A stretch of DNA of 64,000 bases from Blastochloris viridis (GTDB lineage Bacteria; Pseudomonadota; Alphaproteobacteria; Rhizobiales; Xanthobacteraceae). Positions within the stretch are counted from its first letter, which is position 1; each line of letters begins with the position of its first letter. Positions 37,991 through 47,419 of this stretch are shown here, piece by piece. The stretch covers positions 3,388,001 to 3,452,000 of the forward strand of contig NZ_CP012946.1 of assembly GCF_001402875.1 (NCBI RefSeq). Reading direction: 5' to 3'. The notes under the pieces were generated by a model. It was not told the DNA's origin and made no database searches. It was given only the letters and a program-made list of their open reading frames with translations. The translations under genes and the position numbers were made by a program.

Positions 37991-40627
37991 GTGCCGGGGG
38001 GCTCCCAACGACAACGCGGTCACGTGCCGGCGAAAATCACCGATCTGGAAAGCTCCGGGCGCCCGCTCGGGCGGACACTGTGGGCGCTTCTCGCAGCCAT
38101 CATCCTCGTCCCGCTGCTGATGTTCGCCGGGGCGTCGGTGGTGTCTTATCGGACGCATGTCCGCGACGCCGAAGAGCGGTTGTTACGCTTTCTCGACGTG
38201 GTGCACGAGCACGCCGTCAAGGTGTTCGAGACCGAGGAGCTGGCGGCCGAGCAGGTCAATATCCTGCTTGAGGGGCTGGGCGACGCGGACATCCTCGCCC
38301 GCGAGACCGATCTGAACGCCAAACTGAAACGGCTGGTAGCCCGGCTGCCGCAGGTCAGAGGCATCTGGGTGGTGGATGCGGCCGGCCACCCGCTGCTGGC
38401 CAGCAATTTCAAGCCAGCGCCGCACCGGCTCGATCTGTCGGACCGCGGCTATTTCACCATCCACCGCGACCGCCGCATCCCGCCCGGCGCGGTGTTCGTC
38501 AGCGACGTCCTGGTCGGCCGTGCCGCCCCCGACGCCCGGTTTTTCCAGCTGAGCCGCCGGCGCGAACGCGACGGCGGTTTCGCCGGCGTCACCGCGATAT
38601 CGATCGAGCCGCGATATTTCGAGACCTTCTACGAGCAGGCGGCGCGCGCGGGCTTCGACACGGTCGGGCTGCTGCGCGAGGACGGCGCCATCCTGGCGCA
38701 GTTCCCGAGCCGGGCCGACCCGCCGGAGCGGTTGCCGCCCGGCACGTTCCTCCGCGCCCTCCAGTGGGATTCCGACAGCGGCACCTTCGAGACAACGTCG
38801 GCCGTCGACGGCGTCGAACGCATCATGGCCTATCGGCGGCTGCCGCGCCGGCCGATTTACGTTGCCGTCGGTCTGGCGCAGGCGCGCGTCATCGAGGACT
38901 GGCGCCAGGCGATGCTGCCGCACCTCGCCTATGGCGTGCCCGCCACCCTCGCCCTTGCCTTGCTCACGCTGGTGGCGATGCGGCGGGCCCACCGCGAGTC
39001 CGCGGCGCTGGCACGGCTCGCCAACGAAACGCGCCGACGCGCCGCCATCGAGGACCAGCTCCGCCAGGCGCAGAAAATGGAGGCGATCGGTCGCCTCACC
39101 GGCGGCATCGCCCACGACTTCAACAACTTGCTGCAAATCGCCATCGGCAGCCTGGACCTGCTGCGGCGCCGCCTCGCCGACGGCGACACCCGCAATCGCG
39201 ACCTGGTGCAGGCGGCGCTGGAGGGGATGACGCGCGCGGCCAGCCTGACCCAACGCCTGCTCGCCTACGCCCGCCGCCAGCCGCTGGAGCCGAAGACGGT
39301 CGATCTCAACCGGCTGGTGCAGGGCGTCTCCGAGCTGCTGCGCCGCACGCTCGGCGAGACGGTCCACGTCGAAACCGTCCTGGCCGGCGGATTGTGGGCG
39401 GCCTATGTCGACGCCAACCAGCTCGAGAACGCCCTGGTCAATCTCGCTGTCAACGCCCGCGACTCCATGCCGGGCGGCGGGCGCCTCACCATCGAGACCG
39501 CCAACACCCACCTCGACGACGCCTACGCCGCCGGCCACCAGGACGTCGGGTCCGGCCAGTATGTGATGATCTCCATCACCGACACCGGCAGCGGCATGAC
39601 GCCGGACGTCGCCGCCAAGGCGTTTGAGCCGTTCTTCACCACCAAGCCCGCCGGCCAGGGCACCGGCCTCGGCCTGTCGCAGGTCTACGGCTTCGTCAAA
39701 CAGTCCGGCGGCCACGTCAAAATCTACAGCGAGCCGGGCAGCGGCACCTCGCTGAAGCTCTATCTGCCGCGCCGCTACGGCGAGAGCGCGTCGGAGGAGG
39801 TCCCAGCCGAGCGGCTGCCGCCGCTCGCCGGCGGCGGCCACGCCACCGTGCTGGTGGTGGAGGACGAGGACGGCGTGCGCCGCTTCGTCTGCGCCGCGCT
39901 GCGCGATCTCGGCTACGGCGTGGTGGAGGCGGCGGGCGGGCGCCAAGCGCTGGAGCTGCTGACCGCCCACCCGGACGTCGCGCTGCTACTCACCGACGTG
40001 GTGATGCCGGAAATGAACGGGCGCGAATTGGTCGACCGGGCGCAGGCGCTCCGTCCCGCGCTGCGCGTGCTGTTCATGACCGGCTATACTCGCAACGCCA
40101 TCGTTCACAACGGCGTGCTCGATCCGCAGACGCGGCTGATCAGCAAGCCCTTTACTCTCAGTCAGCTGGCGACGAAGGTGCAGGAGGCGCTGGCAGCCGA
40201 ACCCGATTTGCCGCCGACAGCGGCCCCCTCACGCAACGGACCTGACAAATTGCGCATTCTGGTGGTCGACGACGAGCCGCTGGTCGCCCTCGGGCTGGTG
40301 GATCTTCTGGAGGAGCAGGGCCACAGCGTGGTCGAGGCCTCCTCGGCCAAGGAGGCGGTCGAACGGCTGTCGACCGAGGTGTACGACCTCGTCATCACCG
40401 ATCACACCATGCCGGGCATGACCGGCAGCGAACTCGCCCGTCTCATCCGCAAATCCTGGCCGAACGTCAGCATCGTGCTGTCGACCGGCCACGTCGAGCT
40501 GCCCGACGACGCCGCCAACGAGCTGCCGCGTCTCGACAAGCCCTACCGCCTCGAGCAGGTGCGGCAGGCAATCGCGGCGGCGATGGGCCGCGCCGACGCC
40601 GGCAGCGGCGAGCCGCAACCCGACTGA
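37991..40627 (+). CDS. Hybrid sensor histidine kinase with two receiver domains
   Basis: 878 residues. TM1 is about 30-52, followed by a roughly 260-residue periplasmic Cache-like sensor (VRGIWVVDAAGHPLLASN, DLSDRGYFTIHR) and TM2 about 313-333. The HisKA domain has its phosphorylated His at about 375 in TGGIAHDFNNLLQ, the HATPase has NLAVNARDSMPGGG and GTGLGLSQVYGFV, and two receiver domains follow (VLVVEDEDGVRR with Asp near 668; ILVVDDEPLVAL with Asp near 803). No separate response regulator or output domain is encoded nearby. Start is uncertain: GTG at 37991 or GTG at 38024; neither has a clear Shine-Dalgarno. Confidence 0.92.
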   Translation: MPGGSQRQRGHVPAKITDLESSGRPLGRTLWALLAAIILVPLLMFAGASVVSYRTHVRDAEERLLRFLDVVHEHAVKVFETEELAAEQVNILLEGLGDADILARETDLNAKLKRLVARLPQVRGIWVVDAAGHPLLASNFKPAPHRLDLSDRGYFTIHRDRRIPPGAVFVSDVLVGRAAPDARFFQLSRRRERDGGFAGVTAISIEPRYFETFYEQAARAGFDTVGLLREDGAILAQFPSRADPPERLPPGTFLRALQWDSDSGTFETTSAVDGVERIMAYRRLPRRPIYVAVGLAQARVIEDWRQAMLPHLAYGVPATLALALLTLVAMRRAHRESAALARLANETRRRAAIEDQLRQAQKMEAIGRLTGGIAHDFNNLLQIAIGSLDLLRRRLADGDTRNRDLVQAALEGMTRAASLTQRLLAYARRQPLEPKTVDLNRLVQGVSELLRRTLGETVHVETVLAGGLWAAYVDANQLENALVNLAVNARDSMPGGGRLTIETANTHLDDAYAAGHQDVGSGQYVMISITDTGSGMTPDVAAKAFEPFFTTKPAGQGTGLGLSQVYGFVKQSGGHVKIYSEPGSGTSLKLYLPRRYGESASEEVPAERLPPLAGGGHATVLVVEDEDGVRRFVCAALRDLGYGVVEAAGGRQALELLTAHPDVALLLTDVVMPEMNGRELVDRAQALRPALRVLFMTGYTRNAIVHNGVLDPQTRLISKPFTLSQLATKVQEALAAEPDLPPTAAPSRNGPDKLRILVVDDEPLVALGLVDLLEEQGHSVVEASSAKEAVERLSTEVYDLVITDHTMPGMTGSELARLIRKSWPNVSIVLSTGHVELPDDAANELPRLDKPYRLEQVRQAIAAAMGRADAGSGEPQPD

Positions 40628-41116
40628 ATGGAAAAACACTGCGCTTTGCGCTCCACGGCGCCGTGCCATCCGGCGCCCAAGGCCGGCAGGCCCCGGCGGA
40701 GACGTCGGTCGCGCCGCCGTCCCGGACAAGCGGTGAAGCCGCGCGATCCGGAACCCAGGATACGGTTTCGGGGCGATCACGTCGTAATCCCGCACGCAAC
40801 CTCGCCGAAAAATCCCTATCCGATCAAGGATTTTCCGGCGAGGTTGTTGCATTCGGTCGCCAAGCGATCGCCCGCAAACCGTCGGCGCGGATGCCAGCGT
40901 GGCCGTCGCAAGCCGGCGGCTTCGGGCAGCGGCGCCAGCCGGCGCGACCTCCCGTCCTCCCGACCGGCCCGCACCGCCTTCATTTTCGCCTTGTTTGCCA
41001 ACGCAATTTCGGCGAACGAAAAGGCGCGCCGACCGACGCCGGCCGGCCGTCGTGCAACGCCGTGACAGCAACGCAAGCAGGCCGGGCGCTTGCCGTCGCC
41101 TGCGAGGCCGGGTCCC
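40628..41116. repeat. Intergenic repeats: family D element and family A R'-M-R element
   Basis: 40719-40757 is a single family D copy (GTCCCGGACAAGCGG ... CCGGAACCCA). 40760-40882 is a family A variant in which both outer modules are R type: ATACGGTTTCGGGGCGATC on the left and GCGATCGCCCGCAAACCGT on the right, around M (CTCGCCGAAAAATCCC / GGATTTTCCGGCGAG). No gene is seen in the remaining 230 bp. Confidence 0.75.
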
Positions 41117-42043
41117 GTGCAGATTTACCTTCCGATCGCCGAACTGCCCGTGAACATGTTCCTGATCCTCGGCATGGGGATCGCGGTCGGCTTCATTTCC
41201 GGCATGTTCGGCGTCGGCGGCGGGTTCCTGATGACCCCGCTGCTGATCTTCGTCGGCATTCCCCCGGCGGTGGCGGTGGTGACTGTCACCGCACACATGT
41301 CGGCCTCCTCCGCCTCGGGCGCCATCGCCTATTGGCGAAAAGGCGCAATCGACTTCGGCCTTGCCGGCATGCTCCTGCTTGGCGGCATCGTCGGCACCGG
41401 GCTCGGCGTGTGGGTGTTCACCCTGCTGCGCCGGTTCGGCCAGCTCGAACTCGCCATCGGCCTGTCCTACGTCGTCTTGCTCGGCATCATCGGCTGCCTG
41501 ATGATCGCCGAGAGCATTCGCGCCATCCTGCGCCAACGCCGCAACGAGGCGCCGCTGGTGCGCGCGCCGGCCAAGCCGCGGTGGTTCGGCGCCCTGCCGT
41601 TCCGGATGCGGTTCCACCGCTCCGGCATCGAGCTCTCGGTACTGCCGGTGGTCGCCATCGGCCTCGGCATCGGCTTCCTCGGCGCGGTGATGGGCATCAG
41701 CGGCGGCTTCATGCTGGTTCCAGCGCTGATCTATCTGCTTCGGGTGCCGACCGGCGTGGTGCTCGGAACCTCGCTGGTGCTGACGCTGGTGACGATGGTG
41801 GCGGCGGTGGTGATGCACGCGGTCTCCAGCCTGTCGCTCGACGTGGTGCTCGGGCTGATCCTGATGACGGGCGGCGTGATGGGGGCGCAGTTCGGCGCCC
41901 GCGCCGGCCAGGCTCTGCGCGGCGAGCATCTGCGCCTGCTGCTCGGCCTGCTGGTGCTGGCGGTCGGCGTCCGCTTCCTGATCGACCTTGCGGTGCCGCC
42001 GGAGGAACTGTTCACCGTGCTGCGGGCGGAGAAGGCGCAATGA
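41117..42043 (+). CDS. TauE/SafE family membrane transporter (sulfite/sulfonate exporter-like)
   Basis: 308 residues from the GTG at 41117 (VQIYLPIAELPVNMFLIL) with GAGG 9 nt upstream. Two repeats of four or so membrane segments each carry the family glycine motif: GFISGMFGVGGGFLMTPLLIF near residue 25 and GFLGAVMGISGGFMLVPALIYL near 190. TauE/SafE proteins export sulfite, sulfonates or sulfoacetate in studied cases. The next gene overlaps by 4 nt and encodes a TIGR02186 protein, a pairing known from related genomes, which suggests the two work as a complex. The substrate is not evident. Confidence 0.92.
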   Translation: MQIYLPIAELPVNMFLILGMGIAVGFISGMFGVGGGFLMTPLLIFVGIPPAVAVVTVTAHMSASSASGAIAYWRKGAIDFGLAGMLLLGGIVGTGLGVWVFTLLRRFGQLELAIGLSYVVLLGIIGCLMIAESIRAILRQRRNEAPLVRAPAKPRWFGALPFRMRFHRSGIELSVLPVVAIGLGIGFLGAVMGISGGFMLVPALIYLLRVPTGVVLGTSLVLTLVTMVAAVVMHAVSSLSLDVVLGLILMTGGVMGAQFGARAGQALRGEHLRLLLGLLVLAVGVRFLIDLAVPPEELFTVLRAEKAQ

Positions 42044-42807
42044 TCGCGGCGGCGGCGATCGTGGTCGCGTTGCTGTTGGCGCCGGCGCCGGCCTTCGCCG
42101 AGCGCCTCGTGACCTCGCTGTCGAGCCATCACGTTCAGATCGCCTCCAACTTCACCGGCACCGAGATCGCGGTGTTCGGCACCGTCGACAATGCCCCACC
42201 CGGCGGCCGCGATGCGAGCTACGACGTGGTGGTGACGGCGCTGGGACCGCGGCAATCGTTCGTCACCCGCCGCAAGGAGCGCGTGCTCGGACTGTGGGTG
42301 AACGTCGATTCGCGCCAGTTCGTCGAGGCGCCGGCCTATCTCGCGGTGCTGTCGAACCGGCCGCTGGCGGAGATCGCCGACGACGACGTGCGCCGCCGCG
42401 AGCGGCTCGGCATCGCCTATGTCCGGCTGCTGCAGCGCATCGGCCCCGACTTCGCCGACACGGTTGCGGACGACGCTTTTCGCCAGGCGTTCGTGCGCAT
42501 CCGCGGCGACAGGGGGCTCTACCGCGAGAGCGAGCGTACCGTGACCTTCCTGACCGACACGGTGTTCCGCGCCACCATTCCGCTGCCGTCCAACGTGCCG
42601 ACCGGCAATTACGACGTCGAGGTCAAGGTGTTCGCCGGCGGCCGCCTGATCGCGCAGGATTTGGCGACGCTGATCATCAGCAAAGTCGGCTTCGAACAGT
42701 ATGTCGCCAATCAGGCCCGCGACAATGCTTTGCTTTACGGCGTCACGGTCGCACTGATGGCGCTCGCCACCGGCTGGCTGGCCAGCGTGATCTTCCGGCG
42801 CGATTGA
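42040..42807 (+). CDS. TIGR02186 family membrane-anchored periplasmic protein
   Basis: 255 residues, starting in the TauE stop codon (ATGA). A signal peptide (MIAAAAIVVALLLAPAPAFA) precedes a beta-rich periplasmic domain (SSHHVQIASNFTGTEIAVFGTVDNA, RKERVLGLWVNVDS) of about 200 residues, and a single C-terminal membrane helix near 232-251 (ALLYGVTVALMALATGWLAS) with a short basic cytoplasmic end. This matches the TIGR02186 family, which has no assigned biochemical function. Its strict coupling to the TauE/SafE transporter suggests it is an accessory subunit. Confidence 0.88.
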   Translation: MIAAAAIVVALLLAPAPAFAERLVTSLSSHHVQIASNFTGTEIAVFGTVDNAPPGGRDASYDVVVTALGPRQSFVTRRKERVLGLWVNVDSRQFVEAPAYLAVLSNRPLAEIADDDVRRRERLGIAYVRLLQRIGPDFADTVADDAFRQAFVRIRGDRGLYRESERTVTFLTDTVFRATIPLPSNVPTGNYDVEVKVFAGGRLIAQDLATLIISKVGFEQYVANQARDNALLYGVTVALMALATGWLASVIFRRD

Positions 42808-43297
42808 TGCGGAATTCGGGCGATCGCGTCGCGTTCGCCGATCCCAGGTTCGGCGAAACCCGACCCCGGGTTGCGTCCGCCGGCGTTCGCAATAGACTGA
42901 AGGTCGCAAGAAGGCTTTGCGGCACGCGCGCCGGCACCGACGTGCGGGTGCGAATGCTTGACTCGATTCACCGCGCACCCGCCGATCCAGAAAATCACGC
43001 ATCCGCGCCGTCACCGGCCGGCGCACACGCTCGAATCGGAAGACCTGGCCGCAAGATGTGATGCGGAGCCGACAGTAAAGGGCTATATGAGTCCCGGCCA
43101 ATCGGCCGGGCGGCTGGCAAGCCACCCAAGGGCTTGGTTCCGAACACACATTTGGTCACGGGCCGGGAACGGCGGGCAGGATGCGATCTGTCCGACCCCG
43201 TACAACAAGGAACCGTTGTATCCCGGATTGCCGACCCGACGCATTTTCGCTGCGACACGAGACCAAACTCTGCAATTCACGAAGATTGAGAGACAAC
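42808..43297. other. Upstream region of pckG
   Basis: This 490-bp region has no gene. At 43201-43220 TACAAC and GTTGTA form a perfect 6-bp inverted repeat with an 8-bp spacer, 78 bp before the start codon, a candidate operator. CTATATGAG at 43083 could include a -10 element. Confidence 0.45.
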
Positions 43298-45154
43298 ATG
43301 CCTGCAACGTCCAGCATCCCCGCGCACGTCAAAAGCCAACGTCTGCGCGCTTGGGTCAACGAAATTGCGACGCTATGCAAGCCGGATCAGATCCATTGGT
43401 GCGACGGCTCGCAGGCAGAATACGATGCGCTCTGCGAGCAGTTGGTGACGAGCGGCACCTTCAAGCGCCTCAACCCGGAGAAGCGCCCCGGCAGTTTTCT
43501 CGCCTTCTCCGACCCCTCCGACGTCGCCCGCGTTGAGGACCGCACCTACATCTGCAGCCTGAACAAGGACGATGCGGGTCCGACCAACAACTGGATGAAC
43601 CCGAAGGAGATGAAGGCGACGCTCGATCCGCTGTTTGACGGCTCGATGCGCGGTCGCACCATGTACGTCATCCCGTTCTGCATGGGGCCGATCGGCTCGC
43701 CGATCTCCTATATCGGCTACGAGATCACCGACTCGCTCTACGTCGTCGTCAACATGAAGCTGATGACCCGCATGGGCCGCGCGGTCGACGACGCGCTCGG
43801 CGAGTCGGACGTGTTCGTGCCGTGCGTGCACAGCGTCGGCGCTCCGCTCGCCCCGGGCGAGAAGGACGTGTCCTGGCCGTGCAATCCGACGGTCAAGTAC
43901 ATCGTCCATTACCCCGAGGAGCGCTCGATCTGGTCCTACGGCTCGGGCTATGGCGGCAACGCACTGCTCGGCAAGAAGTGCCTGGCGCTGCGCATCGCCT
44001 CGGTGCTGGGCCGCGACGAAGGCTGGATGGCCGAGCACATGCTGATCCTCGGCGTCGAGGACCCCAAGGGCAAGAAGACCTACGTCGCCGCCGCCTTCCC
44101 CAGCGCCTGCGGCAAGACCAATTTCGCCATGCTGATCCCGCCCAAGGAAATCGAGGGCTGGAAGGTCACCACCATCGGCGACGACATTGCCTGGCTGAAG
44201 CCGGGCGCCGACGGCCGGCTCTACGCCATCAATCCGGAGGCCGGCTATTTCGGCGTCGCACCAGGGACGAACTATACGTCCAACCCCAATGCGATGAAGA
44301 CCATCGAGGCCAACACCATCTTCACCAATGTCGCGCTGACCGACGATGGCGATGTGTGGTGGGAGGGCATGGACGGCGCGCCGCCGGCCCACGCCATCGA
44401 CTGGCAGGGCAACGACTGGACGCCCGATTGCGGCCGCAAGGCGGCCCATCCCAACAGCCGCTTCACCACGCCCGCCGGCCAGAACCCGGCGATCGACAAG
44501 AACTGGGAGAACCCGGCCGGCGTGCCGATCTCGGCCATCGTGTTCGGCGGCCGCCGCTCCACCGTGGTGCCGCTGGTCTATCAGCCGGTCAACTGGGCGT
44601 TCGGCGTCTATGCCGGCGCCACCATGGGCTCGGAAATGACCGCCGCCGCGTTCGGCAATATCGGCGAAGTACGCCGCGACCCGATGGCGATGCTGCCGTT
44701 CACCGGCTACCACATGGCGAGCTACTTCAGCCATTGGCTCGACATGGGCCGGCGCATCCAGCAGCCGCCGCGGATCTTCTCCGTCAACTGGTTCCGAAAG
44801 GATAAGGACGGCAAGTTCCTGTGGCCCGGCTACGGCGAGAACATGCGCGTCCTGAAGTGGATCGTCGAGCGGAGCTGCGGCACCGCCCGCGCCATCGAAG
44901 GCCCGCTCGGCTATGTGCCGACCTATGACGACCTCGACTGGCGCGGCCTCAACTTCTCGCGCGAGCAGTTCCACCAGTTGATGTCGGTCGACCGCGCCGA
45001 CTGGCAGAAGGAAGTCCTCGGCCACGAGGAGCTGTTCATCAAGCTGTTCGACCGGCTTCCGAAGGAATTCATCGCGATGCGCGAACTCCTTCTGTCCAAC
45101 CTCTGGCGTTCGCCCAATCACTGGGAATTGCCGGATTACGCCCAGAACCAGTGA
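43298..45154 (+). CDS. pckG: Phosphoenolpyruvate carboxykinase (GTP)
   Basis: 618 residues from the ATG at 43298 ([20 protein letters not shown]). It converts oxaloacetate and GTP to PEP and CO2 in gluconeogenesis. The GTP-class signatures are clear: kinase loop [13 protein letters not shown] near residues 267-279 with the reactive Cys, [31 protein letters not shown] metal/GTP region, and [15 protein letters not shown]. The length of about 600 also separates it from ATP-dependent PckA (about 530). Most Hyphomicrobiales I know use the ATP type. A strong terminator follows; it is monocistronic. Confidence 0.95.
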   Translation: MPATSSIPAHVKSQRLRAWVNEIATLCKPDQIHWCDGSQAEYDALCEQLVTSGTFKRLNPEKRPGSFLAFSDPSDVARVEDRTYICSLNKDDAGPTNNWMNPKEMKATLDPLFDGSMRGRTMYVIPFCMGPIGSPISYIGYEITDSLYVVVNMKLMTRMGRAVDDALGESDVFVPCVHSVGAPLAPGEKDVSWPCNPTVKYIVHYPEERSIWSYGSGYGGNALLGKKCLALRIASVLGRDEGWMAEHMLILGVEDPKGKKTYVAAAFPSACGKTNFAMLIPPKEIEGWKVTTIGDDIAWLKPGADGRLYAINPEAGYFGVAPGTNYTSNPNAMKTIEANTIFTNVALTDDGDVWWEGMDGAPPAHAIDWQGNDWTPDCGRKAAHPNSRFTTPAGQNPAIDKNWENPAGVPISAIVFGGRRSTVVPLVYQPVNWAFGVYAGATMGSEMTAAAFGNIGEVRRDPMAMLPFTGYHMASYFSHWLDMGRRIQQPPRIFSVNWFRKDKDGKFLWPGYGENMRVLKWIVERSCGTARAIEGPLGYVPTYDDLDWRGLNFSREQFHQLMSVDRADWQKEVLGHEELFIKLFDRLPKEFIAMRELLLSNLWRSPNHWELPDYAQNQ

Positions 45155-45183
45155 GCGCAACCGCTGCGCTGTGACTGACCTCC

Positions 45184-45220
45184 CCCGGACGGCGCGGCAC
45201 GCGCCGTCCGGGTCCGTTTC
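45184..45220 (+). terminator. Intrinsic terminator after pckG
   Basis: CCCGGACGGCGCG (45184-45196) pairs perfectly with CGCGCCGTCCGGG (45200-45212) over a 3-nt loop, followed by TCCGTTTC, 30 bp after the pckG stop. Confidence 0.88.
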
Positions 45221-45269
45221 AGGCGACCGCTGATGGCGGAACCCGCGTCGTTCGAGGCTGCCGCGCCGC

Positions 45270-45605
45270 CGCCCGTCATCCTCGGGCGAGATGGATGCAG
45301 CATCCGGCGGTGACCCGAGGGTCCACGATCCACGGCGCTTGATACGAAACTCCGGCCCGATCGGCGGTTTTCGTGTCATACGATTCCCGGTTGATCAGCT
45401 CGGAACGGCCGTTGGCCGAGGGGCGCGTCTTTCCCCTCCCCTTGCGGGAGAGGATGAGCGAAGCGACATCCGAGCCGGGGGGTATTTCAGCCTACTCGGC
45501 GAAAGCACCCCCACCCGCCTCGCGATCTTTGCGATCGCTCAGCACCCTCTCCCACAAGTGGAGAGGGAAGAAAGAGCCGAACTGATCAACCGGAAACCGT
45601 ATCAG
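45270..45605. repeat. Nested intergenic palindromes: family D copy, family A L/R arms and an inserted element E
   Basis: 45270-45332 resembles family D (CATCCTCGGGCGAGATGG ... GGTGACCCGAGGGTCC). 45341-45378 is an L module (ATACGAAACTCCGGCCCGATC). Arms CGGTTGATCAGCTCGG (45388-45403) and CCGAACTGATCAACCGG (45576-45592) enclose another inverted repeat, CTTTCCCCTCCCC ... GGAGAGG at 45429-45453 and CCTCTCC ... GGAGAGGGAAG at 45545-45570. An element E thus appears inserted into a family A copy. Confidence 0.65.
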
Positions 45606-45656
45606 CCGGGCGATGCCGGCCGTCAGCGCACAATCGCAGCAGGACCCCAAGACCGG

Positions 45657-47075
45657 ATGACCGACACCGCCGCCCCGGCCTTCACCCACGGCTCGACCTT
45701 CAAGCATGTGGTGGTGATGACCTCGACCGGCTCGGTCGGGCTGATGGCGATCTTCGCGGTCGACTTCCTCAATCTGTTCTACATCTCGCTGCTCGGCGAG
45801 GTCGAGCTGGCGGCCGCCATCGGCTACGCCGGCACCGTGCTGTTCTTCGCCACCGCGGTGTCGATCGGCGTCACCATCGCCGGCACCGCGCTGGTGTCGC
45901 GCGCACTCGGCAGCCGCGACCGCGACGCCGCGCGGCGGCTCGGCGGCTCCTTCCTGGTCTATTCGCTCGCGATCACCGTGGCGGCGACCGCCATCGCCCA
46001 GCCGCTGCTCGGCGACGTCCTCTCCCTGCTGGGGGCCACCGGCCGCACCCACGCCGTCGCCGAGCGGTTCTTGTGGATGGTGATGCCGTCGACGCCGCTG
46101 CTGGCGCTCGGCATGGCTGGCTCCGGCATCTTGCGCGCGGTCGGCGATCCCCACCGCGCAATGTGGGTGACGCTCGGCGGCGGCCTCGTCACTGCGGTGT
46201 TCGACCCGGTGTTCATCTTCGCCTTCGGCCTTGGCGTCGACGGCGCCGCCATCGTCTCGATCCTGTCGCGACTGGTGCTGGCGGGGCTGGCGTTGCACGG
46301 CGCCATCCGGGTGCACGATCTGCTCGGGCGGCCGAGCCTCGCCGAACTCCGCGCCGACAGCCGCGCGCTGTCGGTGATTGCGGTGCCGGCGGTGCTGACC
46401 AACGTCGCCACCCCGGTCGGCAACGTGTTCGTGACGGCGTCGCTGGCGGATTTCGGCGACGCCGCAGTGGCGGCATGGGCGGTGATCGGCCGCATCATCC
46501 CGCTCGCGTTCGCCCCGGTGTTCGCACTGACCGGCGCGATCGGGCCGATCCTCGGCCAGAACGTCGGCGCGCGGTTGTTCGAGCGGGTCCGGCGGGCGCT
46601 GGCAGACAGCCTGATGCTGGTCACGGTCTATGTGCTGGTGATCTGGGTGGTGCTGGCGCTGCTGCGCTGGCCGGTGGCCCACATGTTCGGGCTGTCGGAG
46701 CCCGCGGCGGCACTGGCGGCGTTCTACGCGCTGTGGCTGACCGGGCTGTTCGTGTTCAACGGCGCGCTGTTCGTCGCCAACGCCGCCTTCAACAATCTCG
46801 GCTTCCCGGTACTGTCGATGGTGTTCAACTGGGGGCGGGCGACGCTGGGCACGGTGCCGTTCGTGTGGGCCGGCGCCGCCTGGGGCGCGGAGGGCGTATT
46901 GGCCGGGCAGGCGCTGGGCGGGGTGGTGTTCGGCGTGGTCGGGGTGATCGTGGCGTTCAAGGTCGTCGCCCGGCTCGGCCGCGGCGACGGCGAGAGCGGC
47001 GCGCCGCCGCTCGCCAGCCCACCGCTAACGCCGTTCACCTCCGGCGAGGACGCCGCGGTCACGCCGTCGCCCTGA
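45657..47075 (+). CDS. MATE family efflux transporter
   Basis: 472 residues from the ATG at 45657 (MTDTAAPAFTHGSTFKHVVVM), preceded by AGGA. Twelve predicted membrane segments in two halves, with family hallmarks FLNLFYISLLGEVELAAAIGYAG and AMAGSGILRAVGDPHRAM in the first half, and AVPAVLTNVATPVGNVFVTAS and FNNLGFPVLSMVFNWGRATLG in the second. MATE proteins export drugs or metabolites using H+ or Na+ gradients. Length and topology are normal; the C-terminus has a short Ser/Pro-rich tail. No regulator is adjacent and the substrate is unknown. Confidence 0.93.
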   Translation: MTDTAAPAFTHGSTFKHVVVMTSTGSVGLMAIFAVDFLNLFYISLLGEVELAAAIGYAGTVLFFATAVSIGVTIAGTALVSRALGSRDRDAARRLGGSFLVYSLAITVAATAIAQPLLGDVLSLLGATGRTHAVAERFLWMVMPSTPLLALGMAGSGILRAVGDPHRAMWVTLGGGLVTAVFDPVFIFAFGLGVDGAAIVSILSRLVLAGLALHGAIRVHDLLGRPSLAELRADSRALSVIAVPAVLTNVATPVGNVFVTASLADFGDAAVAAWAVIGRIIPLAFAPVFALTGAIGPILGQNVGARLFERVRRALADSLMLVTVYVLVIWVVLALLRWPVAHMFGLSEPAAALAAFYALWLTGLFVFNGALFVANAAFNNLGFPVLSMVFNWGRATLGTVPFVWAGAAWGAEGVLAGQALGGVVFGVVGVIVAFKVVARLGRGDGESGAPPLASPPLTPFTSGEDAAVTPSP

Positions 47076-47134
47076 CCTCGCATCCCGGGCGCAACCGCCA
47101 GATCGGCCCTCCCTGGTCGCTGCGGCGCCGACGT

Positions 47135-47258
47135 TATACGGTTTGTGGATGTTCCCTTCGTGATCCCGGACACAACGGCGCCGAAAGAGCCTTGATCGTA
47201 AAGGCGTCTTTCGGCGACCGGAGGCGAAACCCGGGCCGGATCGGCCCGATTTCGCATC
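47135..47258. repeat. Family A mosaic palindrome, R'-M'-L'
   Basis: R' ATACGGTTTGTGG ... GTGATCCCGGACACAAC, M' GCGCCGAAAGAGCC ... CTTTCGGCG, L' CGAAACCCGGGCCGGATC ... GATTTCGCAT. It fills most of the gap between the MATE gene and the PfkB gene. The remaining 160 bp hold no gene. Confidence 0.8.
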
Positions 47259-47419
47259 AGCGGGCCCGTGCTAGAACCGCCCTCTCTCGGGACGGCTGAT
47301 TCGACCGGCGGGCATAACCTTTCGTTCATCGATGCCGGGAGCCGTGAAACGCCGCGCCAGCACCCGGAGCTGCCGGCCGCGCTTTGGACGTCTGCAGAGC
47401 TTCCGAAAGAGATATGTGC

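Noticed and set aside
45420-45575. Inverted repeats between pckG and the MATE gene as an insertion sequence
   Set aside because: The interior is about 90 bp and encodes no transposase; it looks like a nested extragenic palindrome.
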